This document shows, in pieces, positions 44,223 to 55,889 of a DNA stretch of 64,000 bases. Each line of letters opens with the position of its first letter. Within the stretch, counting starts at the first letter, position 1. The translations under genes and the position numbers were made by a program. The notes beneath the pieces are model-generated. The model searched no databases and was not told the DNA's origin. It was given only the letters and a program-made list of their open reading frames with translations. The stretch comes from Stratiolaelaps scimitus (Eukaryota > Arthropoda > Arachnida > Mesostigmata > Laelapidae), in contig JABWDB010000004.1 of NCBI GenBank assembly GCA_019614645.1, forward strand, positions 3,162,001 through 3,226,000, read 5' to 3'.

Positions 44223-44398
44223 ACTGTAGCCAGCACCCCAAACAACTGCAGAGTATTTTACTGCAGGAAGGGGGTGTTTTAGATATATTATGTATAAATA
44301 AGCATATAATAATAACGCTTTATTTCAAAGGTTAGGTTTAACAATATCTGAGTTAGCCGCTATGTGTTTGCCAAGAAGAGGTCATATGTTTGAAAAAG

Positions 44399-45799
44399 CT
44401 ACCCATCACGTAGGGCTCGAGACACTCTCCAAGGAAATAAGTCATTTACACATTGTTTCTTAGCTATGAATTTAGGTAAGACATTTATACCAGCTCTGGT
44501 AGCCGTCACAGTCACATCAAACATTGCACTCATTAGCATGGGAAGATGTTTACCAATACAAATATATGTGCGCTTATCTATATTGTCAAATTTAGCCAAT
44601 ATTGGCATTATATTCACTTCCTCCCTCGTACATTGACATTTAAAAGCGACGCGTTTCACGAATTTATCCCCCACTTTTTGCAGCCTCTCTTTGTCCAGTT
44701 TTAATCCTGGGTACCATACTGGCGCTGCATACGTCATAATGGGTTCAACATAAATCTTAAAAAGTTTAACAAATAGGGCCGGGTCGTTCACTACGAAAGA
44801 ACGTAATATCCAGTTCGCACGGCGCGTTGCACGAAGCACAACATCCGTAACATGATCAGTATATTTCAATGTGGTTGAGGTAATTACTCCTAAGTCGCGC
44901 ATTGTTTCTGCAGAGCGCAGAGGATGTCCACCAATTCTATACACATGTTTGGGATTTCCGTGACCAAAGTGTAGTACTGCACATTTTTCAATTGATAGTT
45001 TTAGATCAAGGCCCAAGGTCCATTCCAGGAACTGATCTAGGGCATTTTGAAGTTGTGCCCTCTCATGGTCCGTGTCAACTTTAGAATAAATTTTTACGTC
45101 ATCTGCATATATCTTAACGGATATGGATTGCGGTAATATATACATTATGGAATTTATGTACATTATATACATCAGAGGACCTAGTATCGTTCCCTGAGGA
45201 CAGCCGGACGTCACTCGCGCAGTATTGGAGTATTTGCTGTTCACCCGCACCCTGAAGGTCCTATCACGAAGGAAGTCTTTTATCCATTTCACGAGAAGAT
45301 CACCAACTCCGAAGAAGGGCAGGATCTTGAGGAGTTTCGAGTGAGTCACCCGTTCGAAGGCTGACTTGAAGTCGAAATAAACAACGTCGAAACGATTTGA
45401 TCTATTGACATCCCTTGCCCAATCGAACTGCGTTTCTAGAAGTTGCAGAGTCGTACTCCTTCCTGGGCGGTAGGCGAATTGGGCGTTGGATATTAGGCCT
45501 TGCTTGTTGGCATTTTCATATACAGACTTGCAAATTATGCTCTCAAGAATCTTGCATGCAACAACCGTCAGCGACACGGGCCTCTTATTCGTTGGTTCTG
45601 CTGTATGTCCCTTTTTGTGGACGGGGCACACTACAGCGGTGCGGAATTTATCAGGCACTTCGGAGCGATCTAACGACTGTCTAAAGATGAACGAGAGTGG
45701 GACACACACTGCAATGCCCAGCTTTTTGAAGACGTACGATGGAATACCATCGGGTGTCGTGCTGGTTTTATATGCATGGAATCTTTGGCATCTAAGCAT
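44399..45799 (-). CDS. LINE reverse transcriptase (ORF2 fragment)
   Basis: An open frame of 466 codons on minus copies LINE RNA into DNA at the target site in intact relatives. Motifs in order: TPDGIPSYVFKK (about residue 15), FRTAVVCPVHKKG, RPVSLT (an NYRP block with Y changed to K), FAYRPGRSTTLQLL, the palm motif FDFKSAFERV with catalytic Asp, GCPQGTILGPLMY, the catalytic YADD in VKIYADDVKIYS, EKCAVLHFG, and the C-terminal IYVEPIMTYAAPVW block typical of CR1/Jockey elements. The in-frame ATG is not the biological start: a TAA lies directly before it, and the neighbouring frame continues upstream (VPKCLDAKDSMHI). The RT core is uninterrupted, so the copy is fairly young, but it lacks the endonuclease. 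Confidence 0.93.
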   Translation of the reverse strand: MLRCQRFHAYKTSTTPDGIPSYVFKKLGIAVCVPLSFIFRQSLDRSEVPDKFRTAVVCPVHKKGHTAEPTNKRPVSLTVVACKILESIICKSVYENANKQGLISNAQFAYRPGRSTTLQLLETQFDWARDVNRSNRFDVVYFDFKSAFERVTHSKLLKILPFFGVGDLLVKWIKDFLRDRTFRVRVNSKYSNTARVTSGCPQGTILGPLMYIMYINSIMYILPQSISVKIYADDVKIYSKVDTDHERAQLQNALDQFLEWTLGLDLKLSIEKCAVLHFGHGNPKHVYRIGGHPLRSAETMRDLGVITSTTLKYTDHVTDVVLRATRRANWILRSFVVNDPALFVKLFKIYVEPIMTYAAPVWYPGLKLDKERLQKVGDKFVKRVAFKCQCTREEVNIMPILAKFDNIDKRTYICIGKHLPMLMSAMFDVTVTATRAGINVLPKFIAKKQCVNDLFPWRVSRALRDG

Positions 45800-45979
45800 T
45801 TAGGAACAAGGGTCAATGCAGGACTGGCATGGTCGTCCAGGCTGGAGTGCTAAACTAAACAAACGAGCGGAAAGTACGTCAGTGGTATAACTGCTACAAA
45901 CCACTGAGAATGGTGCTGTTTCAGTAAAGTTCTGGTGAAGATAGTTGATTCCGCCAGGTGAACATTATTATTACATGCC

Positions 45980-47090
45980 ACTGGGATGTTTTCATTGCCA
46001 TAATTAATAAATCATCATGTTAATATGCCATACTTCCCAAAAGTGCAGATAAACGTTGGGACTTATCAATCCCGGGTGATTATACTGGCACGCTAAAATG
46101 AAGATCTCTTGATTACCGAACGCATTCGCCCCTCTAGGATAGTGAAAATTACACGGCGCTCCCCTGAAACCCCTATGGATCGAATTAATATGAAAAAAGA
46201 ACGCGAAATTAGGTGACATTCAATAGTTCGTGCAAGTCTCGGTTAGGGGCTAGCAAGGAATAGCTTAATTCCTCACAACTATTTATTTGCCCTAGTAGCT
46301 ACACCCACTCAAAGTTGAAGTCAAGCAGAGGCCACAATCTGGACAGATCGAACGTTATATGCTGGTGTGAGTATGCCAAAAGGATTACTATACTATATAT
46401 ATATATATATATATATACCCCTGCCGTTTTTTGTTGCTGTGTGCTATGGCATCTATTATACATACCTAACCACAAGGCTCTTAGGCAGATAATAGAGCTA
46501 TCATGTGTGAGCCATAATCGTAGAATGTAATAGATAAGAAAGTAAGTAAGTAATCTTAAAAAGTAATAAAAATAACAATCTGCCCTGTCCATACGGAGGG
46601 CTGTCCTGTTGAAACCAACGACCATCTGCTCAGCCATTTATGATCATGCAAATCGACAGGATCTCATCTGTGAAAAATAATTTGCATACAGGTGTTATTT
46701 GCAAAGCGTTCACATGTTTTCTACGTATTCTAGTTCATTTTGACTCAGAACCTGCGTTCGAGACGGCCTAAACCTAAGCGTGGTGCTCTTTACTCTGAGT
46801 CCTACTGTCACTAGAAGTGAGTTGATCATACAACAAAACGAAATAGCAATAAAACCTGTGTGAATAACGTGTTTGTTTGCGTGGCGTGCTCTTCATCTCG
46901 AGCCAGACACCACTTACTTATTTCTCAAATTAACTATGTATTGTAATGTACTAATACGAAAAAGTTTTCAGTAAAGGATATTTAATACGTAATTGTGAAT
47001 ATCTTTCCTGTAGGCACAATATTTGTGTTCATTATATAGAACGTAGTTCATATTCAAAATACGGAGAACGGCAAACACTAATTTCCTAAT
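45980..47090. other. Unannotated DNA
   Basis: Short frames only; a (TA)n lies within. Confidence 0.45.
46394..46417. repeat. (TA)n microsatellite
   Basis: About 12 AT dinucleotides. Confidence 0.95.
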
Positions 47091-47091
47091 C

Positions 47092-47140
47092 ATAAATTTT
47101 CTGGGGCTGACTCACGGCCAACATTTAACGTCCACGGTAC
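47092..47140 (-). repeat. Short retroposon tail (hairpin-tail family), copy 3
   Basis: Minus reading: CCGTGGACGTTAAATGTTGG, then CCGTGAGTCAGCCCCAG and an A/T tail. One stem mismatch. No convincing TSD. Confidence 0.7.
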
Positions 47141-47517
47141 AACAGCTTCCGGTATTTCTTTATGAGACTAATGACCTAGTTACCTTCTGGGCGCCTTGGC
47201 AGCGAGAAAGATTGTGTGTCGCATTCACAGCCACTGGGTCGTAGGTTTAAATCTTAACTGAAACTTACTGTAATTTCCATTCCAATTTCTAGTATCAGCA
47301 CAGTCATGATTAACCATCGTGAATATCATTACACACCCTACTAGTAATGTATTCGAACTGAGTCACACCACGCTCCGGCTGTTTCGGCAATAATGGGGTT
47401 TTAGTATTTGAAGAAACATCCGTTCTATACGATCCATATTCATGTCCATTTTGTGTGCACAGTCGTAGCCAGAGAAGAAATTACATTTTCGTTTTATAAC
47501 ACTGAACAGCGACAGTG

Positions 47518-47540
47518 ATATATATATATATATATATATA
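47518..47540. repeat. (TA)n microsatellite
   Basis: About 11 TA dinucleotides. Confidence 0.95.
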
Positions 47541-47630
47541 CATTTGTATCACCAATGATATATATCTGTATAGTAATGGTGAACAAGTGCATACAATACG
47601 AGCTGCACAACAGATTAAGTATTAGGTCAT

Positions 47631-47715
47631 ATTTGATAGACACTAACAAATAAATTTTCCGGGCTGATCCACAGCCAACATTTAACATCCACGGTATCAT
47701 TTGATAGACGCTACC
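47631..47715 (-). mobile_element. 51-bp retroposon tail insertion with 17-bp TSD
   Basis: The insert at 47648-47698, read on minus, is CCGTGGATGTTAAATGTTGG then CTGTGGATCAGCCCGGAAAA and an A/T end. ATTTGATAGACACTAAC (47631-47647) and ATTTGATAGACGCTACC (47699-47715) match at 15 of 17 bases. It lies 500 bp from tail copy 3 in the same orientation but with different flanks, so it is an independent insertion. Confidence 0.82.
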
Positions 47716-47723
47716 AGTGTGAG

Positions 47724-47745
47724 TATTGTTATTATTATTATTATT
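47724..47745. repeat. (TTA)n microsatellite
   Basis: About 7 trinucleotide units. Confidence 0.92.
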
Positions 47746-47869
47746 CATTCTCTGGTGCGTATGACAGAACCTAGATGAAGTTCGTATGCCTACTATTAAA
47801 CCTAAAACGAGGGTTTATGCCTAGGTATACGAATAAGCCCCCAGGCCTCACGGGAGGACATGAGGAATC

Positions 47870-47915
47870 ACTCCATTTTTGCTTGCACGCTGGCACCGTG
47901 CAAGCGAAATGGAGT
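47870..47915. repeat. Hairpin with 19-20-nt arms
   Basis: ACTCCATTT..GCTTGCACG at 47870-47889 pairs with CGTGCAAGCGAAATGGAGT at 47897-47915. The arms differ by one base of length and one mismatch in the middle. The loop is 7 nt. An (AAT)n run follows. Confidence 0.85.
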
Positions 47916-47939
47916 CGCAATAAGAATAATAATAATAAC

Positions 47940-49330
47940 AATGGTGTGATGTTATATCCGTGTAGGATAAGCGTCTTTAGGGGTCCTGCATGTTGATCTG
48001 AAGGGTTGCTCTTAGACACGCCAAGTGCACGGTGGACGGTCATCATCATGTACCGTAAGGCACGCGATACGTAGAACACTGTTTGATGTGTTACATATTC
48101 GGTTGTTATCGTGACCAACCTGGCTAGTCTCTCATGACCAAGTCCTTGATAAGCCTCGCATGGAGTTCTCGCATGCGATTGTTAGTGCGTATGGTCAATT
48201 CAGTCCTTCCCACGCTTCAAAAACATCGTTACCGGTAGACCTAGTATTAACCCCCCCCCCCCATAAACCACTCGCAAATCCGTTAAGGGTCTGATTAAAG
48301 GGTTGGAGACTCGGCAATCGAGAGCGACTTCAGAAACATGCTCAACGCCCACAAGAATTTCGGGAACTTGGGAAGCGAAATTGTTCGGCGAAATAATCTG
48401 CTTAGTCTCATTACCACGTCAACAGAGACTTACGGTTACACGAAATGTTGTAATTAGACGAGAAAATAGGTAAGAACACACTTTCGGTCGTTGCTCTCAC
48501 AACTATTAAGATTGAGGCAATGTGTGGATCTCGCCGAGTCCACCTGATTGAAATGACCATATTCCTCATTTTTTATGCACGGCTATGCGTTATATTTGAC
48601 GCAATGGCTAAATAATAGCTCTACTGTATGTCTTGATGAAGGGGACTTGAAGGACCTTTGAAACCTGAAACGGACGTCGTTCGAGATCTGTGGAACTCAA
48701 CGGGTGGCACTTGGCCGCTTGTGTTTTCGTGCACGTTAGACAATTGCCGAAAACAATCACCATTGGTTTAGGTTTCATCCTCGTACTTCATGTTGGAGAA
48801 AGCAGTGGACTTTCAATAGTTGAGAGGTGCTTTTGTCAATCGAATATAGCAATGTTGTAGCCTGTACGAGAACTCTCATTAAGAACGTTGAGACGCCAAC
48901 AGAGTTAAGTTTTAATTGGACAGGTTCACAAAGAGAGTGGCTTTCCAGTGTCTAGATTGCTATTTCGTCAAGTCATCTATTCAGCTGCTAGCGGAGACAA
49001 TCGACGAGGTACATTGAAGCGTTTATACATGCTCACTGGCAAACTTTCGTGCTTGGGCACCGCTTAACTTCTCCACTCGTATCTATACTGTATTTAGTTC
49101 ATTGCCAATTTCGAGGCAGGCGTGAGAGAGTGCTCTGCTTTCGAGTTCGGCGTCTTGGATTATTACACTACTACTAGCAGCTAAACAGTGCTATACACTG
49201 AGCAGCAGTTACGGGAGTGATGGTGGGTGGGTGAGGGCCTGGTCTACTCATCGCATCTCAATGTCATTTCTTCTATTTCTTTCTTCCTTTCTGGCAGTTT
49301 CCTGCTCGCTCAGAGCCTATCCTCTTCTAT
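47940..49330. other. Mostly unannotated DNA
   Basis: No gene is supported. A run of 12 C lies at 48251-48262. Confidence 0.45.
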
Positions 49331-49334
49331 CTTT

Positions 49335-49800
49335 TCAGATGACCCGAAAGAACAGGCGACTAGGCCTAGGCACCGGCCAGGCGCTCTGTCCAGATTAATT
49401 GGCCGTATTGTCAGAGCCAGAAGTGCGCCTTCTTCTAACCGTGCCAACGGCACGAGGCTCGGTGTGCGCTGTCAGTATCCGCGCTGCGTGTGACAATCTC
49501 ACGACGACTGGACGCCGCGAATTTCTACTAGTCAGAGTGCCCCCCCCCCATAGTTCTCGCCCCCACCTTGGCCCGCCGATCAACCAAGCAGGCAGGCACC
49601 ACCGAAAAGCAGACTTAGCAAAGCAGCCCAAAGGACCTAAAGGACGGACGGGTGGCCTAATTCGTGGAGCCGACCTCACAACGCCTCCTAATCGCTCTCG
49701 CCACTCGCTTATTCTTTTGGGTTTCTTGCCTTACCCCCAGCCCGTACCACACCCGGACCCCCGACGGGCAAAAGGCCAAAGCAGATCATGATGCTGAGAG
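49335..49800. other. CpG-rich island
   Basis: A GC- and CpG-rich block with frames on both strands (49395-49679 minus, 49399-49791 plus), neither recognisable. It includes a run of C at about 49542-49550. It is followed at 50105-50330 by a purine-rich, GC-rich stretch. The pair may be the promoter and 5' UTR of a gene outside the window, but no exon is provable. Confidence 0.35.
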
Positions 49801-50440
49801 TACGACACGTTGGGCTGCGGCAGGGGAGGCAGGATAGGGGTACCACAAGTGGTCATTCCCCTTCGCTGACTGGGTCGGCGTCATTTCTTGCTGCCATCAC
49901 AGATTCTGGCCGCTACCGTATAGTGAGTGCCCTGCAGTAAGCTCGTCGGTCTGACTCGCTCAGTGACTGACTGACTGCTCGTGGTCGGGGATTGTATATG
50001 TGTCTGTTCGCTTCATCCTCACTAGCAAGCAAGCGCGCACGCTAGACTCATTAACATATCAGTTGAACAGCTGGCCTTATTTCACCTCATTCATTTGGCG
50101 AAGCAAATTGGGGAGAAGGCGGGGGCTGGAGGAACTCGTTAGAGCATTGGAGCAGATGGAAAGATAGAGCAGCAGAGCAAAGACAGAGTGCGAACAGGAG
50201 AAGGGAACAAGCAGCCAGCGACAGAGGATTGCGGACAGCTGGAAATCGGCCTTCTAAAGGAGGACAAGGGCAAGGACGGCGAGGTCAAGGCAAGGACATT
50301 CAAAGGACACGAGGCATGCCCTGCCGTTCACGTAAATGGCGTTTCGCGTACGTAACAGGCATTTGCCGATCTGCAGATCCCCCAGCAAGTCTCTAATTTT
50401 TCAGACCGGGCAGCGGCAATCGTATGAAAAGCCAGAGGCC

Positions 50441-50465
50441 GCAGGTTCGAGTCCCGCTGCGAGAT
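50441..50465 (+). other. tRNA-like T arm / B box without a clear tRNA
   Basis: GCCGCAGGTTCGAGTCCCGC resembles a tRNA T arm with a perfect B box. I could not find a matching acceptor stem or a consensus A box upstream, so it may be a SINE or tRNA pseudogene fragment. Confidence 0.35.
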
Positions 50466-50529
50466 GGCATAAAAGAGAACTTAAGCATTGTGAAATTGCA
50501 GTTCCTTTAATAAACCAAAAATAACCACA

Positions 50530-52550
50530 TTTTATACGCGTTGTCTGGTCAACTCTAGTTAAAGCGATAGACTTAATTTTAATAAGTCATTAACGAGGGA
50601 TTAGATGTTGGATGAATTATAAGAGAAAACATAGACCATTGAGGAAATGAAGAGGTAATAAGCTATAGGTACCAGCACGTGCCTGTACTGATGTAGAATA
50701 ATGTTTTATATTTGCAAACGCTGGAACCACTTAGCGCTGTGCCCCCTGCTAAAATCCTTGCCCGTGGCCCGGCACGGCCGACTTAGAACATGTATAGGGT
50801 AAGGATTTAACGATGTTCATACTGCTCAAACTATATTTCCCAATTTGAAAGGTGAACAAATTCTTAAGATGCGGTACCGAACCATGAAACGGATATACAC
50901 AATTTGCCTCGTACACACAATACCACCTGTATATTGCCCATCCCAGCATAAGCTGTAGACGAGGTTTAAGTAGAAACCAGATCGCATTTCAGTACCGTAC
51001 TGAGGTATCACATATATACGGAATAAAAATGAACCAGCCACGAACTAACCAAGCGAGTTTCGAAAATGTTGACGCATCCGTCAGCCAGAATTAGCCAGAA
51101 ACAAACACCAAGCAAGGTCTCCTCTGCCTAGCAAGCTGTTCCATGTTAGCTGCTCTGAATTTCAAAATAATTCGCATATTCAAATCACTCAGAGTGGTCT
51201 CAAAGAGCTGAAAGAACTGAACAAGTCGGATTGTCCAGCTTTCTCGACAGGAGCAGTGCCGGGAGACGCGTCTTTCCCAGAACACTGTAGCCAATGAGCC
51301 TGTGGCAACAGCTGGTTTTGGTGCAGGTGCAGGTACTAATAAAACGGCGACACTGTAAACATCGAGAAAACAGTGATGCCAGATAGTCGTATGTCCCCGA
51401 GACGCATTTCAAATTGCGACTCTACCTATGACCTCGACTGAGTCGTCAGGTCTAGGCAAGGGAGTACGCGCATCTGTATTTTTACAATTTTTAATGTAAT
51501 AGTACATGTTTCGTATGTTAAATTTATTAGCCTTTCCTCAACTAATATATATATATATATATATATATATGTTAGATTTTTCTTGATTCTGGATCATCGC
51601 TAGCTCATATAATATAAACAGTACTTTCGCGGCACTTCACGCGTTTTTCGTACCTTGACTCCGCCAGCAATTGACCCTACATGAACCACCCCTTTTTGAA
51701 GCTGTGCCAGTCAGTGGCACCGAGGCCTGCCATAGAAGAATACCGCACAAAACGGTTTAGTAAGTGGAGCAAAGCAAGTATAATATGTACATGTATTCTT
51801 ACAAAATTTACACGTCGGAGGTATACGACTTTAGTTCATACATGGCGTATCTAATTGTTGACGTCTTCCTACTATAGTAGGCTTCGGGTTCGGTGTATAC
51901 AACCATTTCAACGATCTGTCAGCAAGGGGGGAGGTCATGAGAGAAAAGATGAATAAAGCAATAATTTTATTCACACAAATCGTTAAATGTTATACAGATG
52001 CTTTTTACCATCATCGTCCCGGTATTGTTAGCACATAAATTAGACCTACGACCAGTATTCAATCTGTCGGACGCCGTAAGCCCTATTGAAGATTAAATTT
52101 AACACTATGCCGCCCTACTGAACGTGATACGATAACGATTCATGATGATTTTTTTCATATTTACAAAGGTTTATTCTGCCCGTCAAAAGTTCAAATGCAT
52201 AGGCTAAATAAAGATGTATCCAAACTGCGTTAGAGCTACGTTTTCGGAGCAGAGAACTCAATCGAAATGTATGATTTATATCACACGTTTAGCCCTCATT
52301 TGTAGTCACCCAAGTGGAATTAATGGGCTTAAAAGTGGAATTAAATGGGCCTCTTAAAATCGCCAGCCGATGCAACGCTGCTGCCGCATGGAATCGCAAA
52401 ATGCTGCAAAGTCCCTGTCAGCCATTGGTCCTCACGTGAGTACGGGCGTGTTGTTTCTAATAAATACTATAGATAATAACGTACGCAGTGCGTCGTGAGG
52501 TCATAGATTTGGAAAGGGTAGCGGGCGGCCTTGATTATCGAACTTGTGAA
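50530..52550. other. Unannotated DNA
   Basis: Short frames only. A (TA)n is listed separately. Confidence 0.45.
51544..51570. repeat. (TA)n microsatellite
   Basis: About 13 AT dinucleotides. Confidence 0.95.
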
Positions 52551-52558
52551 CTATCACA

Positions 52559-52616
52559 AAATGTCGCTCCCTAGACCAAGGTTTTCGGGCTGACTCTCAG
52601 CCAAATGTCGCTCTCT
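52559..52616 (-). mobile_element. 30-bp retroposon tail insertion with 14-bp TSD
   Basis: The insert at 52573-52602, read on minus, is little more than the hairpin: GGCTGA-GAG-TCAGCC followed by CGAAAACC. AAATGTCGCTCCCT (52559-52572) and AAATGTCGCTCTCT (52603-52616) match at 13 of 14 bases. If the TSD is real this is a near-minimal LINE-mediated insertion. Confidence 0.75.
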
Positions 52617-52849
52617 CTCTGTCAGCCCATCATCTACCGAGATATTGTAGCTGTGAGCAAACATCGTTTTTATAGAAGAACCGCTTTCGTCCTACCGTCT
52701 GCCTTGTCCGACTTCAATCTTCCGGTGTATGACTCGAAATCGCGTGTGGTGGAATTGGCAACCCGGATTTCCTGCGTTCCCACCTGTCGATGGCGCCAGC
52801 TTCCGTCGCCGTCTTCGAATCTTTTCCAGAGATCAGGCTGAATTGAAAT

Positions 52850-55660
52850 ACACTTCACAATAGATTTTCTCCAGCAGAGGGATGTGTGGACATGATAACG
52901 GTGTCGTAGAACAAACTTGTTGCAGAAACTTAACGTTAACTTAACGTGGCGAGTAAAATAATGCCTTGAAAGTTTGAACAAATACGATTACACTTTGACG
53001 CTCGAAATCACAATGCCAGGTCTATTGAACTAGAGAATTGCATCGTGTCTTTTTGCTAGTTGCTCCTTACGTGCGCGTTCATGTGCTCCAAGTGACGCGG
53101 GCGGAGCGTATAACTGATACATTTTACAGGTATTCTAGAGATCTGTGATTTTATTTTTGAAATGTATATGTGGCCACACATTACGGACATTGACTCGGAA
53201 AAGGTGGATAACCGCAGTACTTTGGTTTAAAGCATTCTCCAAGATCCAGCTTGGAGCGCGGAGAATCTTAAATCATCTCTTCTAGTCAACACCTGCAAAT
53301 TAGGGTAATTTATTTATTTGAATTGTCCAGCTACGCACCTACCTCCGATTGCAAAAGGTACCGTTAAGTGATAATACAAGGCGTATTTTTACCTTTTCTT
53401 TGTTGTAACAGCCTCAGAATCCTGGCGGCTAATCCTCCCCCCACGTACGTGATCCAACCTCAGAACCACTCATACGTCACTGCAGAACTAATACGTCCCT
53501 GCAATATATAATCATAGTATATAAAACCACACGATATTATTTTAGCAGTGTCGTCGATACAATTGCAATGTCACTTTCGACTCAATCGGTCGAACCTCTC
53601 TTTTACCGAGGGAACAGGCTAATCCTTCAACCTCAAGCATCAACGTCGTCCGGCCAAGGTCCCAGCGAAGATGGGGGGTGAGAGAGATACAGACAGGGGG
53701 TGAGAGAGATAGAGCGCTTAACTCGAAGTAGATTCGTTGTGACGGTCGGCGGTTTCTTGCAGACGACAGTAATGGACATGCGTAGAGGAAGATGAATAGC
53801 CCTGAACAGCTTGAAGCGCGCTGGCAAATGCGCCTGACACATTTATTCAATCTAATTTGGTCGTTCATTTCGTCAATTTCTGATCCCGTCCCGTTGACCA
53901 TATCTGGTTTTGGTTCGTTGGTCAAATGATACATTTAGCTATACGACTACACATGGAATCGCCTAATATGGGAACACCTATATTCGTATCACGAGTAAAA
54001 CGAGATTAATCGAATCAATGCGCCGGCTTGAATCTGTCCTAAGGACCCCAACATTTAATAGGTACATCCCTGTAGCCCCCTGGCCTCAAATTCTCAATTT
54101 CATTCACATTTCGTACAATTAGCCAAGGTTATAAGTGTAAGTTGAAAGTTACTGCACACACACACACACACTGGTCACAACTTTAGTGAGATTGCATTAG
54201 CTATTCGAGTAGTACATCGTAGTCCGTGCTGCTAAATGACTAAAAATTCATTTAAAAAGGGCCCTGAAACGCTTTCCGCTAAAGAATCAAGGTAATACAC
54301 GAAGTCGGCGAGTTCGCTAACATTCCATGCTTCATGTAATTCGTTAAGGTATCTGTTTAAATATCTAATTTAAATACTAGGAAAACGACCTCATCTGTTC
54401 GATAAGTACGTCGTTTTCAGCCAGCTGATCTGGTTGCAACTTATGACGAATTAGATCGGTATATGAGGCTGCTGGGTGTTCGAACTTCTGGTAGCTCTTA
54501 GCTCTTGGCAATTTTTAGCCGACGCGCCTATATCTTGCGTGCAAATGGATGCTATGTTGACAAACAAAAGAGTAATATAATTGATTTATCAATGACGAGA
54601 TGTATGCTGAGCATAAGCATACTGTGAGAAAAAGGAGGTCTGGAAAAGGTCTAAGAGCAGATCGAAAACTTTTTGGTTATGGCTGCCTTCACTGCCTAGC
54701 GAGTTTTTGTTGTTTTGAGTCGATAGCCATTGTAGACAGTTACAGTTGGCTCTCATACCGTCCTAAGTGGGATAAGATACCAAAGAGAGTTTTTTTTATA
54801 GAAAACAATCCTTCGGCCGTCGACGTCAATAGCACCCACGCCAACACATCGACTGACGCAAGATTGTACACATACGCGCTACCGACAGACCCATCCCATA
54901 GGTATTTAGGTAACACCTAAATAGGTCATTTTCTGGTAGTGTGGGTACTTTTGGGAGGTTTTTTTTAGATAAAATCGGCTCCAGTTGTGAAAAAAACGAA
55001 TTCCGAACTCAGACTTATAGACTTACAGATTGCGTGAAAACCTCATCTGTAATCACTTCTCATCCGTCATGAACACTAGCCACCTTGAAGTTTAGCTGCA
55101 ACAGTAGCGGGAAAATTCAAAATGCTCCCATCGCACTGTCATTATTACAGTTGGCTATTGGGCAGAACGTGTTGTCGGCTAACATGGCCTAGCTTCTGGC
55201 CTGCCTGACTATCCAACAATCAGACTCATGATCTTCCGAGTGACCTCGCCGGGGGCAATTTCGTTCGTATTCCAACAATTCGAAACGATTCCGGCGGTCC
55301 TACTTCCAGATAAAATGGACTAAAAGAGAGCAGAGAAAATATTGCCTAGGCAGAACGTTCCAACGCTACATCAACAGTGAGAGACAGGACCATGGCGGAC
55401 GGGAGTGGGCCTTATACGAGGCCGAACAACGGAGAACTTGATTTGATCTTCTCTTTCTTTCGACTTTCGACAGACGAAGTGAAAAAGAAGGACGATGGCG
55501 TGGCTCAGATTTTGGGCCGTCGGCACAAGGTGCGTGCTAGCTAAATATCAGGAACATAGAGTCCAGCATAGTTCTCTGCCAACTTGCTTCATATGATAGC
55601 ATAAATCAGCAGTGGGCATTTGTGGCCGTGCGACAAATCAATCGCAGACGCTTGATTTCT
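52850..55660. other. Mostly unannotated DNA
   Basis: Frames of up to 130 codons (53542-53934 minus) lack recognisable motifs. A (CA)n lies at 54154-54171. Confidence 0.4.
53674..53711. repeat. 22-bp direct repeat, two copies
   Basis: GGGGGTGAGAGAGATA occurs at 53674 and again at 53696. Confidence 0.85.
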
Positions 55661-55669
55661 TAGAATATT

Positions 55670-55740
55670 CTATTTTTGACAAACTCACACATCGCGGGAG
55701 CACGAACGCCTCCCGCGATGTTGGAGTTTGTCAAAAATAG
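55670..55740. repeat. 71-bp near-perfect hairpin (31-nt arms, 9-nt loop)
   Basis: The 5' arm is 55670-55700 and the 3' arm 55710-55740; 29 of 31 positions pair. The only mismatches are in the middle of the stem (ACAC against GTTG). The inner 10 bp, ATCGCGGGAG, is GC-rich and the outer part AT-rich. It is the size of a microRNA precursor or a tiny palindromic element. There is no T-run directly after it. Confidence 0.92.
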
Positions 55741-55849
55741 TGACCTATTACTTTAGTTGGAACCAGACATGTTTGGGGTACTCGTGCGGTATTAAAAAAT
55801 ACCATTCGTTTGCAGCCAAATGGACGTGTGATTTCAAACGAGAGTGAGG

Positions 55850-55882
55850 CAGAGAGAGAGACAGTCAGAGAGAGAGAGAGAG
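55850..55882. repeat. (GA)n tract
   Basis: GA repeats with short interruptions. Confidence 0.92.
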
Positions 55883-55889
55883 TTTCAAG

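Larger units (their letters stand above)
44206..45975 (-). mobile_element. 5'-truncated CR1/Jockey-type LINE
   Basis: The minus strand carries a non-LTR reverse transcriptase with a 3' UTR of about 190 bp that includes an AATAAA near 44318, and it ends at the (TA)n run. Upstream of the main ORF, after a frameshift near 45760, the frame continues as NYLHQNFTETAPFSVV to about 45955, the usual region before the RT. No endonuclease domain is found, so the element is truncated. A TSD could not be fixed. Confidence 0.85.

Noticed and set aside
47225..47270. Second tRNA-like head (GGTTTAAATCTTAAC) next to a tail copy
   Set aside because: It lies on the strand opposite to the tail and its stems do not pair, so a SINE assignment is not supported.
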